Positions 44,901 through 56,244 of a DNA stretch of 64,000 bases are shown here, one piece after another. A program made the translations under genes and the position numbers. The notes beneath the pieces are model-generated. The model was not told the origin of the DNA and did not search any database. It worked only from the letters and a program-made list of their open reading frames with translations. The number at the start of each line of letters is the position of its first letter. Positions within the stretch are counted from its first letter, which is position 1. The DNA lies in NCBI GenBank assembly GCA_021613335.1, contig JAJTWR010000236.1, forward strand, positions 875,001 through 939,000, in the 5' to 3' direction. The stretch is from Whitmania pigra. Lineage: Eukaryota > Annelida > Clitellata > Hirudinida > Haemopidae.

Positions 44901-46585
44901 CGGTCACAAAGTAAAAACAAAATTTGGATTTTGATGAAACCTAGTTGATTACATCTGCCTTAATTTGTAACTTTATTTCATTTATATAGTGCCATATGTA
45001 TGGCGTCAGAGGCGTTTCTTGTAACCATTTATATAGCGCTCCTTCCTACTGGCGCTGGCGGCAGTGCAGGCTCGGTTTCGAACACGACATATTACGATTG
45101 TTGCCATTAACGCCGTATGCAGGCACGTAACCAAATAGGCTAACCTCAATATAACTCTATGGAGCTTACTTCTATGCTATAAACGATCCAATGAATCCAG
45201 AATTTATATTCAGGATCCTCTGGATCGGGAGCATCCGGGTCCAACATAATTAATAAGTATTTCTTTGCCTCCTGAAAAAATTAACAAACACTAAATTTTT
45301 GGATCTTTTCCAGATAAGCCCCGCCAAAAAGTTAACCCCCGCCACCAAAAAAAGATTATAAAAAGAGGATATGAAATTTGTATTTTCCATGAAAAGGTCC
45401 GTATTTCTGTACCTTTTGCTCCAAGATCGGTGTGTGTTGCATTGGCGCTTATTATGCATCTTGTAGACGTGCCACAAAGATTCGATGGTTTGTGTGAGCT
45501 CCACTCGTTGGATCCACAAAGTTTTCTGTATGATTAACCGGTTGATGAACATAAAGTTGAAAGTGTCATCTGGTGACCATTGTTGCACAAACGTTGCTGA
45601 TGGATCACTCCGTGGCTTTGCAAAAAACGTATTGCCGTCTCCTTGTCGTGAACGAGAGTCGAAAGTTTATTTCAGGTTTTATGTCCGAACTTAGGAAATA
45701 TTTGCACAAAATGGGCATGGAGGTGGATAATTAGTTGTTTTTATGGCGTTCATTTAAATATTCAAATGTCCAGACATCAGAAATTGGGTGCGTGCATGAA
45801 ATTAAGGTGGCGGGGCTTAACTTTTCGCGCATACACTTTTATCATTAATGGCGGGGCTTATCTGGAAAAGATCCAAATTTTTTATATAGATTTACTTTAT
45901 ATACTTTCACAACGGTGAAGTTAGCAAGACTTCAGCAAGAACTTTAACACCCAATAACTTTGGAGCTCGTAAAGCCAGAAACAATTTTTTTGTTAGAAAG
46001 GTCTTGTTTTAGAAAATGATGTTCTTATATCTATTGTAAACAAGATATCGGTCTTTTTTATAAACTAAATTTTGGTACTTGCGCTGGAGACACGTTAAGG
46101 AAACATATATTTTTAGAAAGGAAATATTTTTAGAATATGCTTTTTAAAATTTCAAGCGCGTTAAGGAATTTGATGTTATTGGCGCTCAAAGCTTTATAAG
46201 TTAGCCAAAACTTAATTTTTATTAAAAGTACATTACTTTTTTTACTCGCATCATTTGCTAAAGCAAGATCTTTTTAACAAAAAAATTGTTTCTAGCTTTA
46301 CGCGCTCCAGATTTATTGGATGTTAAAGTTCTTGCTAACTTCACCGTCGTAGTAAAAACTTACTTCTGCAGTTTCAAGTCTAACTGTAGGTTGATTAGTT
46401 GCATAAACAGAATCACGTATTAAGACATCGCAAGGTCCTTGATTAGATATTAAAACAGTTTCGTATTCACACGGCCAAAAATTGTTAAATTCGACGTTTA
46501 CACATTTTGAGTCCGCGTTTCCAATCAAGAATTGCACTAAAATTATAGAACATATCCCCAACTTTGCCAATCCAGCGGCAGCCAT
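41920..46585 (-). CDS. Secreted PEBP-family protein, paralogue B
   Basis: Five minus-strand exons join in phase to 288 aa: 46364-46585, 45170-45271, 42789-42834, 42521-42727, 41920-42209. Exon sizes and phases match paralogue A (222, 102 and 46 bp identical). There is a signal-like start (MAAAGLAKLG, hydrophobic to ~26) and PEBP motifs LLIMLDPDAPDP, WIHWIV and YTMPTPPYGVHRYQFFVFEQ. A Pro/Thr/Ser-rich tail contains three tandem 7-residue units (SETVTKD-like, 42049-42111) where A has one, then the same 24-residue C terminus as A. Exon 1 proteins are about two-thirds identical. Intron 1 is 1092 bp against 139 bp in A because of Merlin and foldback insertions. Confidence 0.86.
43470..44000 (-). 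pseudogene. hAT-like transposase C-terminal relic
   Basis: Minus-strand frames 43998-43714 (CESIINEIEERFNDKSIEII, EEVIIFCNSFPIL) and 43685-43470 (VNPVTSASMGRSFSIMNRML, KMTPETLTCCISIKELEV) have the order of the hAT C-terminal dimerisation region seen in ZMYM/52K-type proteins. One frameshift and a stop lie between them. It is in intron 2 of PEBP gene B and not at the position of the fragment in gene A, so it is a separate insertion. Confidence 0.6.
44985..45145 (-). mobile_element. tRNA-derived SINE, family II, copy 2
   Basis: Diverged relative of 26490-26668. Minus strand: GGTTACGTGCCTGCA, then B-box-like GTTCGAAACC, CCTGCACTGCC and a tail with GCGCTATATAAATGG. It lies in intron 2 of PEBP gene B, 25-30 bp from exon 2. 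Confidence 0.6.
45301..45874 (-). mobile_element. Merlin-type non-autonomous element with 8-bp TSD
   Basis: The 574-bp element has terminal inverted repeats of 25 bp beginning GGATCTTTTCCAG and continuing ATAAGCCCCGCC, and a perfect 8-bp duplication AAATTTTT (45293-45300, 45875-45882). The interior minus strand retains a frameshifted end of an ISXO2-like transposase (FVDPTSGAHT, QTIESLWHVYK, THRSWSKRY). ISXO2-like enzymes and 8-9 bp duplications are typical of Merlin. It is in intron 1 of PEBP gene B. Confidence 0.85.
45912..46347. mobile_element. Foldback element with ~95-bp inverted arms
   Basis: The left arm (ACGGTGAAGTTAGCAAGA through GAAACAATTTTTTTGTTA) is repeated inverted at the right end (46255-46347). 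The middle has no coding sequence. The right end is 16 bp inside intron 1 of PEBP gene B, next to the exon 1 donor. Confidence 0.85.
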
Positions 46586-46639
46586 AACGGTAGTCGCTTT
46601 GAATGTTCGAATTTAAATTGATTCGAGTGTCTTCGTCTG

Positions 46640-47950
46640 TTTTATTTTATAACGTTAAATAAATTCAACATATTAAATAAAATTTATTAAATAATTTAAT
46701 AAAATAAAGTATTTTCATGAAATATTTCTATCTCGTTACAATAAGTGAAACAAGCCGTTGAAAAAATCTACTAGAACGAATGGGTATTAATCTAGAATTA
46801 ATTTAATATAAAATATATTGGGCAAATTTATAAGCTAATAATTTTTTCTTGCAAAATTTTTATCATTTAATTATATCATTAATGATATTTTTTTTAGATT
46901 GCCCCCTCCTATCAATTGTATCTCTTCGTATTTTACGAGGGTTTGCTCCCAAAACTACCAAAACAAAATATATACAAACTTTCTAGATATAAAAAAAATT
47001 AATTTGAACATCGGAACTTACTTTGTCAATTTGAATTCAATTTAAATTATATGCACAGCAGTGTGTAAAGAGTGCATTGGGAGCAATCTCCCTAACTCTT
47101 GTTTATAGACCGGCTACTTCACATGACATTGTACTAGTTCCACCACATGACTGACCACAACACAGTTATTGACAAGCCCAAGCTTTTTTATCATGGTCAT
47201 AATTTCAGATTTTGCCAGGGAGTGGGGAGATGACTTTACACGTCTAAAATGAGCATCCCAAAAGATAAATAAAATTGATTGATTCTGCTCAGTGGCGCAA
47301 ACTGGGGGGCTGAGGAGGGCTTTCGCCCCCCTAGGCCTATCAGGAGAAACCCTGCAATTTTTCCAAATCCAATGAGTTTTTTTTTGTGGGGGGTAGGGGG
47401 ATTCTCAATATGCCATAGGCACAACAATCACGAACCCTGTTATTTCATGAATTTATGATCATTGAATTTCTATTCGCTTTGTCATATTGATGTAATTATT
47501 TTTTATAATAATATAATATAATAATAATTTGACAATGATGTTGGCAGTGACTTGGGTTTCTCAAAAAATGTCAACAACGCAACAATGACAATAGTAACAA
47601 AACAGGAACACAATTGTCTCTAACAAACAAGTTGCTTTAAACAAGGCACAACGGATTAAGTGAAATCCCATCCATCGGAGCATCTGAGAAAGAATGTTTA
47701 AAAGCGAATGGAAGTCTATAACTCCTTTAGAGTGCAGCTTCTGTGCTCATCCAGACCTAGAGACTGTCATGTAAACGAAAAATATTTCTATTTATTACAA
47801 GCGTTATTATTATCATTACACCATTATACCACTTCTAAATAATATTCGTCATTTATTTACATCCAAAATTACAATTAATTCATAAGTGTTTTTATTACTT
47901 GCAGATGGTTTGGAGCGCCCCTGATGCTTACGGCGCCATACAAATGCAAG

Positions 47951-48018
<68 letters not shown>

Positions 48019-48138
48019 CATTAATATTATTATTATTATTGTAATACCACTGGAATCATTATCAGGCACCACTATGCTAATCAAACTGACTTAGGATATA
48101 GAATAACCTTATATTGTGGACTCATGTTATGACTCGAG
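46640..48138. other. Intergenic region between PEBP gene B and MAP3K12/13
   Basis: AT-rich, with no gene seen. It holds a possible transposon end starting CAGTGGCGCAAACTGG near 47290, the right direct repeat (47551-47779) and a (TTA)n tract (47951-48039). Confidence 0.6.
47551..47779 (+). repeat. Direct repeat flanking PEBP gene B, right copy
   Basis: Second copy of the 41297-41523 repeat, in the same orientation with few mismatches. Both end at CTGTCATGTAAACG. Confidence 0.93.
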
Positions 48139-51100
48139 TTATATGAAGACACAATAACAATGTCCAACCTTTTCTTCCACCAGAGATCCCATCTTCATCT
48201 TCATCATCTTCACGCCATCCTCCTTGTCTGACAGCCCGTCATTTTCCATGGGCATGAGGTCGGGATTGAAGATTGGGGAAGACGAGGCAGACGCCCCTGG
48301 AGATGTGTCAGGCGAAGAGCACCTTGGCGATGGTGAAGACAACGGAGTGTTGACGGGCAAAGGGGATGACTTGTCGACAAAGCTCTTGTGGTCGTTGCTG
48401 GAGTTGACAATACTTTCACCTGTTTGGTGGCTGAATGGAAACAATGTTGAACAAAGTCAAACTAGGCAAAGTTCCACCGATAAAAATCGAAGTTCATAAA
48501 TTAAATTGAAGATTTGGTAAAGATTTATTTTGACATCAATAATATTGATGAGCAAATAAATATTAATCCCAATGGCATCACAGATTATAACTGATCTTTA
48601 CTCCAGAAGCTCAACAATTTTGGCTTCAAGAAGCATCAAAAGATAAATGTATCTAACCCAGCCAATGAGCATTTTCTGATGGGGTGCACCTGTGTACTCT
48701 CTCTGTTCTCTGCAGTCCTTACTCCATCACGTTTTGGAATAATGACTGACAGATGCTTGCGACTGCCTGTAGGCTGGCTACCTCCACTGGCAGATTGTCT
48801 GGCACCAACCTTGGTAGCAAAGCTGATCCTGAGCTTCGGATTTCCCGGAGATTGCGAAGTACTTTTTGTTTCCGAACAAATTGTAGGCTGGAACTCCACA
48901 TCCCTGCTCTTGGTGCAGCTGAAGTTGACTCCGCAGCTTCCCGAATCAACTTTCAATTCCCCCTCGTCCGAATCACTTTCAGTTTCCCCTTCGGAAATTT
49001 CCTCGTCCACGATTTTCCAGGAGTTCTTTCCTTCTGGAATTCCACCGAGAAGATCTGGTTTCAAGATGATCTCATCTCGTCTGAACGTTCTCGAGTATAC
49101 TTCACTGGTTGGCCTTCTTGACTGAAAGTCAATGTTAATGTAGTTAAGGTGCAATGTCACAATTACATTTTAAATTCAATCGGTTAGGCCACTTTTGCAG
49201 TTGCCAATGATGTTGATTGAGTTAGATTCTCAAGATCACGGATATGAGATTTGACTTAGAATTAGGTTACCATATTTATTTTTATTTTCCAAAATAAATC
49301 ATAGCTCGATCTTTAGTCTCATAAGCTTCACTCGCTTTAAAGTCATCTCTAGAGATTTATTTGTATGAAAATTTTAATGCTGTACATAAATTATTAAAAC
49401 GAATGAAGTGATACGAACCATGCTCCTGCTGTACAACTGTTCTTTGAACGCCTGGCTGAGACTGGGGTGAGGTAAAGAGTGGGCTTCCTTCTTCTTTGTG
49501 CCCACTTCGACCTTGGCCTTGTTTTGAAGGTCGGCCATGCTCGACTTGATCTGACCTCCGGTGGTCAGAAAGTAGGCTTTCAGCTTATCTCGACTGAAGT
49601 TTGGAAATAACGACTCCAGAGTGGACGGGGTGTCTGGGCTGATTGTTTAGGTCAAGGTCAATTTTAATGATTTGTTAAATGTCATTAATAGAATGTCTCA
49701 ATTACAAGCAACAGGGTGATAAAATGTTGAATCAGATGCACAAGAGTATGTCATACAAGAGTATGAATATAAGCGGATGTCAAGTCACTATCGAACAGCT
49801 CAAAAAAACTGTGTTTACCTCGTCGATGGCTCCTGGTTGGACTTTTTAAGCTTCTTCGCGTACTGCTGCTGGAGCGGGTTGTCTTTGTTGTTGAAGAGAG
49901 GAGATATGAAGCCTGCTTTCCTGGCCTTCAGGAGTCTTATTGCCTTTTCTTGCCTTTGAAATATGTTTTTAACTGTTGACCAATTTGCAAAGATACATTC
50001 GAAAATGAGGCAAAAACTTTACAGATGAAACTTCTCCTGTCATTTACAACAAGCATCTTTCAACAAATAAAGGAGCATTTAATAATTGCCATTCCATTAA
50101 AAAGGTTCCGAAACCAATGATTGACTTTAAAAAAAAGGTGAATCACCCACTTGGCCACCTCTTTCTCCCTTTTGTCCAGTTGGCTCATGATTGCCGTCAA
50201 CTCGATGAAGAGTCGGTTGGTGCGTTCCAACTTCTGCTCGTACAGTTTCCGGATGTCTTGCGCATGTCTGATGGTCGTGCACGATATTTAGGCATTTTAA
50301 AAATAGTTTATCATTAAAAAAAAAGTCGTATTCATTGTAGATTTGATAATTTATGCACAAATTTTTTTTGATATGCATTTCATGATAGGCCGACCTAAGC
50401 TCTTCCTTCCTCCTTCTGACAAGATCGTCCTCAAACTTTGGGTAGTTGATGCCTTCCTGTTGAATCATTTGCAGCTGTTTTGTTATTTCGTCTCTCCATT
50501 GGCTCTACAAGATCCATTCAAATATTGAAATTATAGATGTTTATAAGAAAATTACTTACTGCACAAACATTAAGTAATTACGTACATTAAATGTAATTAA
50601 TTATGATAAAATAATTTCATCTCACCTGTAGAACAAAGAATTCCTCCTCAGACAACCTCAATAAGTCGTCCGCAGCAATCTCGAGGTGCATTTGTATCTG
50701 CCGAAACGATGGCCTGTTTCGAGGCTTTGCATTCCTGTCGAACGATCAAATTAAATAGCTTTCGACAAAATAATGCAGCATTATTTCAACCTCAGGACCA
50801 AAACATGCACACGTTCATACACGGGCAAACCAGAAGCTAATACTGCTAGTAATAATAATAATTAATTTATAAGGCTTCATGTGCATAGAGTCAGGGGAGC
50901 CTACTCACCAACACTGTTCCATCAACAGTTTGAGACCAGGCGGAAAGGACTCGGGGCTTGGGAGGAGTATCGAGTTGCTGGCCACGCCCCACATGACGGC
51001 AGACGAATCGACATCCCTATAGGGAATTTCCGAAGTGAGGAGCTCCCAGAGGACAACTCCAAATGACCTTGAAAAACATTGCAAGAGTTATAATTAATTA

Positions 51101-53103
51101 TTAACGAAATGCATTCCAACATCAGGATGGCATTGATATATCTTGGTGACTGGTAGACAAGTGATTATAGCTGACAGTGAAATGATGTAAAACATGCTAT
51201 TATTGACAAAAAGATTAGATAGATAGTGAAGATAAAAAAACCATATAATTAATGCAATTATAACATTATCATCATAATTACTGTTCACAACAACATGCCA
51301 ACACCAGATAGAAAAAAGCTTAGCACGAAACTTCGCAAAGCACCAAAAAACATCCGCTTTCAGACAGACTCTCGACCTACCAAACGTCGATCTTGTCCGA
51401 GCATGGTTCGTTCCTGATCACCTCGGGGGCCATCCAAACCACAGTCCCGGCGAACGACATCTTCGTGCTGTACTCCTTCCACTCCCTGCTCGTCCCGAAG
51501 TCAGAAATCTTTGCCACGTCGTTGTGGGAGATGAGGATGCTGCGGAGATTGAAATGAAGTTTGAAGCGTTTACGCAGAACTCTATTTTCATTGCCCTCGT
51601 GAATAATTAACTGCTGCTAACTTTGGGGACTTAAGATCTCTGTGGATGATCTTGTGAGAATGCAGATACGCCATCCCATTGGCTATCTGTCTCGACCAAT
51701 CGAAAAGCAGCCTGGGCGGAAGTTTATCCACAGTTCTGAGTATGTCGTACAACTGGCCGTAGGGGCAATACTCCATGATGATGCAGAAGCAGGGTGGCTG
51801 GGTACAGACTCCTCTGACAATAAAAAATAAATCAACACAATCATCACCATCACCGTTGCCATCGACGTCATCGTCGTCATCACTAGCATGACTCACTTCA
51901 CCGTGATGACGTTGGGATGGTTGAGTTTCTTAAGATGTTTGACCTCCGTGTCGATGACACTCTTTACCTTCTTCACAGCCACCATTTCACCCCTCAGGTT
52001 CCCCAAAAATACGATGCCCTGAGTTCCACTGCCCAGGTACTCCAAGCTGGTTATGCTTTCGAACGGAATTTCCCAGCTGCTATCTTTAGAATAAGACATA
52101 ACGGATGCTATCTATAAGAACCATTGCAAGACCATTGTAAGAACTAGAACTGTTGGTATGCACCCTTGATGTCATGAATAAGTTCATACAATGCATGAGT
52201 CAAATGTTACAATTAACGACATTGTTTGGCTGGATTATAAACACTTTCAAGGCTTGACAAACATAAGCTGTGAATGTTGAGGTTGAAGAAAAGAATAAAA
52301 TTAATTTTAAATAATAATTAAAATAAATAATTAATTTTAATTCAACAAAAAGTAGCAACTAAAGCCATTAAATCAAAAGATTAATAGAGTCACACTTAGT
52401 AATTGTTTTAAAGTTGGTGATCTTCAAATGATCACTATCATCATCACAATCACCTTCAACATCATCATCATCATCTAAAGTGAAAAATTAATTAATTTAT
52501 TTATTTATTTTATTTTATTAAGTGGGTAGAGGACCGAAGCCTCTTACCTGCCCACTATCAAACAGCAAAACAATGATGAAAAGTAACGAGTAATAATTGC
52601 AAAGTAATTGTCCTAATTAATGATCTAAAGTCATTATTTGCCATCTGAAACTACATATTTTGACATATTGTTGACAATCATTTTTACATCAAACCCCTGC
52701 ATTCCAGGTTTGCCTTAAAATCTTCAAAAATTTCATTTCTTCAAAGAATCCCCTTCTCAATGATTCCAAGAACCTTCAATAACTATGAGCTCTTCAGCCA
52801 AATTAAATTGCATAATCGTAATCATAATCATCATCTTTGTGATTGGACTGCGACATAAAATATATCTCAGTGGAAATAAGAATGAGAGCAAGTTGATAAA
52901 CATTATTATGAGAGACAATTGTTTCAGGATCATCATCATCATCATCCATTACCATACCATTATCATTACCAACATGACAATGAAAATGGTGATCATCCTC
53001 TCCAAGATGAAGAAGATGATAATCATCACCATCACCACATGCAATTGAGTGTCAACGCTAGAATACTCTCTTTATCAAAACAGCTTACAGCCAGCCTTAG
53101 AAC

Positions 53104-53143
<40 letters not shown>

Positions 53144-54626
53144 CAACAACAACAACAACAGTAATAACAACAAGGCAAATGACAGGGTTGAAGTTAAAAA
53201 GTAGATAGAGCCACTTAAGCAGAAGGCAAGAGCCTGTTTTGGGTTGAACCTGTTTTAGCAAGGACATCCAAGAGCAAAGTATCCTCACCAGAGTACTAAA
53301 CCTTGTTAGGGATGAAATTTTTATAAATAAACTCTTACGAAGACAATGCCCAAGAAATAATTATTCGTTAAAGAGGGGGCAGTTACTACGAATGCATCCC
53401 TCATAGTTTATTTGCTATTTTTGTGCTGCGCACTTTTTAAAGTGACAAACATTTACGTGACGCGCTAAAGAATCGTGGCTTCATTCAAATGTCTCTGATG
53501 ACACTCGTCACATGACACTGCTGAATAGCATCAGTTTTTTTTTATGCTGTTGTTGAATAAGTTGAGATTATTGTTGTCGTTAAAATTATTTATTATTATT
53601 TATTCATCTCTCATTCTTCTCATCATCATCGTACGAGAGCAAGGGTAGCAGTAATAAGTCACAGACATGCATAATAATAATAATAATAATAATAGTTACA
53701 ATTAAATTATAGGTTTAATATTTAAATTTTATTTCTTGTTTTGCTCAATAAAGGAATTAAAATAAATAAAATAAAATGGAGCCAAGTTTAAAAAAAAATA
53801 TATGTATGTATGTATATATACATAAAAAACACAAAACCACAAATAATACCACAAGACAACATCATTATCAATACTCAGACCAGAAAGAAAACAAGAACCT
53901 TGGTGAGCAGCGTTCGAATTCGGATTCTTCCCGATGAAGTTGAACACCGGTTTCAAGCAGCCGAGGATTCCATCGAAGAAGCTTTTCCCCGATTTTGCGT
54001 CCTTGTTTGTTGTGACTTGAGAGGATGCGACAACCATTCTCTTCTCCATGACATCTTTTACTTTTCTAAGATTTGCAAAAAAATGTTTAAAATTTAGTTG
54101 CTGTTTTTATTTTGTTTTTTTTTGTTATGAGAAGGAAGAATCATCATTTGCAGATGTAATCATGTGAGAGGTCATTAGATGTGAGTTTTAAATGTTAAAA
54201 AGTTATATACAAACGAGGTCAAATACATAATATCTTTCAAAAAAAATTGTCATTTAGTCTAGTAATTAATGAGAAAAATTGAAATTTCAGAAAAATAAGG
54301 CAACTTTTTTATTTAATATATTTTGATTCCATTGAAGATGTGTGGGCCCCTTCTTAAACCATAATTCAGCCCTGTTTTAGCTTTAAACATAGTTCAAGAT
54401 ACTAACAAGCTAGTAAATACTGCATTAACCAAGTTATTTACTTGTTATCGGCATCTTCGACCTTGTCGTCTGCTAAGTCAACGCTACTGTAACTGTCAGC
54501 TCCTACTACGGAAGCTACATTATTTATTTCCGTTTGTTTCACATGAGAACTACATAACAAGTCCATGGTGTAAAATCGGGACATCTTAGGAGCGCGCCCT
54601 TCGAATGTGAGATGCAGGCGACTCAC
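48139..54626 (-). CDS. MAP3K12/13: MAP3K12/13 (DLK/LZK) mixed-lineage kinase
   Basis: Thirteen minus-strand exons join in phase to ~839 aa: 54442-54626, 53899-54065, 51897-52107, 51622-51813, 51381-51539, 50909-51067, 50626-50734, 50395-50504, 50151-50267, 49819-49953, 49419-49638, 48658-49121, 48139-48430. The N-terminal motif [15 protein letters not shown] is family-specific. The kinase domain (~129-378) has [17 protein letters not shown] (Lys163), the [10 protein letters not shown] catalytic loop, DFG (265) and MAPE, all intact. Exons 7-10 encode the leucine-zipper/coiled-coil region (~385-520). The tail is Ser/Pro-rich with an acidic patch and DGLSDKEDG near the end. Human DLK is 859 aa, so this is full length. 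The role is an upstream activator of JNK/p38 signalling in stress and axon injury responses. Start Met could also be 54584 or 54566. Confidence 0.94.
52485..52560. repeat. ATTT tract with adjoining hairpin, in MAP3K12/13 intron 2
   Basis: (TTTA)n is followed by AAGTGGGTAGAGG and an inverted CCTCTTACCTGCCCACT, which can form a stem-loop. This resembles the 3' end plus tail of a short retroposon, but I found no second copy or target-site duplication. An ATC-rich degenerate tract surrounds it (52435-53045). Confidence 0.4.
53107..53170. repeat. (AAT)n/(AAC)n compound microsatellite
   Basis: AAT repeats pass into AAC repeats, within intron 2 of the MAP3K12/13 gene. Confidence 0.9.
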
Positions 54627-55299
54627 GTTTTATGCGAAAACTAATAACGAAATCAATTTCATAACGAGTGTCATAGAAATCGGATAATAAACCACTTAAG
54701 AGGTTTCAAATTAAATTACGAACGCGCTTAACTCCTCATAAAATCTCTTGCCAATTACTAGTAAGAGAACAATTTGCCCACTCAATTCGATGCCATAAGA
54801 TAAACATAGGTAACGAAAGGTATGTCATCCAGATAAAATAAAACATGCTTAAAATATTTAATTTTAATAAATATAAATGAAGTTATATTTAAAAAAAAAC
54901 AACTTTTTGACAACAGCAAAACTGATAATAAACTGATAATTAACACAAAATCTATTAAAAGCATTTTATTAAATATATTTGTCTTTAGAAACTCTTCATT
55001 TTAAGCACTTTGCTATACTTTTGCAAATTAAATTTACTTTTTATTTTGTTAAACCTAAAGTTGACTCTAAATTGCCACACATCTCACATACTCATGTATT
55101 GCTCGTTATTGGGATTATCTAGGCAAGACCTTTTTGAAAATCATAAAAAGCAAGTTGTAATTTTTACAATATCCTAATTATATTGAGTACAGTTAGTAAA
55201 GTGCAATGCAAATAAAAAATAAAGACACCAATATAGAAATGTAAATAAATTTATCCAAATACACTTATTTTATTCTATATCTCTCAAGAAATAGATTGA

Positions 55300-55969
55300 C
55301 TCCGCTTTTTGCAAATCCATCTGTAGATTATGTCCACAATCGCTGGATTTCTAGGCAAGGAACTCATATCAGATAGATTTGTTTTGAGTCTGACTTCTCT
55401 CCTCAGGGCAGATTGTACCGGACATTCCATGAGGAAATGCTACACATTTTTATCTTCCCGAGGGCACGCCTTTCACTTTCCGTCTGAATGATGTTTTAAG
55501 AGAAACAGGTGTTGGTTCAGAGCACATTTTTTACCTTTCTGCCGCTCTCCTGGATATCTGAAATTAAAAACTGGGTTTTCTTAATGTCAGGGGCATCATT
55601 ATTGCAATCCTTTAGTGCCTCTAAGGCACTAAGCGGATCGCTCAGAACAACTATATCGAGGGTCTCCCCCTGATAGGAGTCCTTCACATGAATCAGACAG
55701 TCCTCAATGGCTGCTAGTTCTACGGAACTTACGCAGCTGTGACTTAATGTCGCTGGGCTATTTTGACGGGTCACCGTTGAACCAATTTTAACACATACAC
55801 CAATCTTTCTCCCAGAATTTGATGCTGTTGTGTCAACAGCTATCATGATTTGCGAGGTGCCATTGCGCCTCGGCAAAAGATAGTGCAATTCAATTTCCCC
55901 CCAAAAAAAGATATTCAAACCAGATGGGCGGGCTAAAATTGTATCACATTCATGCAAAACATTTTTCAA
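55300..55969 (-). pseudogene. Non-LTR retrotransposon RNase H fragment
   Basis: The 150-codon minus-strand frame (55969-55517) has RNase H features: IAVDTTASNSG (first Asp), SSVELAAIEDCLIH (Glu), VVLSDPLSALEALKD (Asp). It then continues with stops to ~55300, with a Cys-containing tail typical of LINE ORF2 ends. The reverse transcriptase part is missing upstream. Confidence 0.7.
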
Positions 55970-56244
55970 CTTGCTTTCAGTTGTGTAACAGTACGGAATG
56001 GGTGCACTTTAAAAACTAAAACTTTTTATTTTTGCATAATATCATGCAACGCCTAGCACTTATGTTAAAATGATAATATCTTTTAACATATTGGTCATAT
56101 GTATTCAATAATTTGAATTTTATAGACTGCTGTTCTTGGTATAAAAAAAAAAAAAATAGAGAAAATGTCATGAGATAATTTTGCAGAAAGGATTTGTGAG
56201 CCCGAAAATATAAAACATACCTAAAATTAATCCAAAATTAATGC

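Noticed and set aside
51588..51896. 102-codon kinase-like minus-strand frame as its own small gene
   Set aside because: It is exon 4 of the MAP3K12/13 gene plus intron read-through, not a separate gene.
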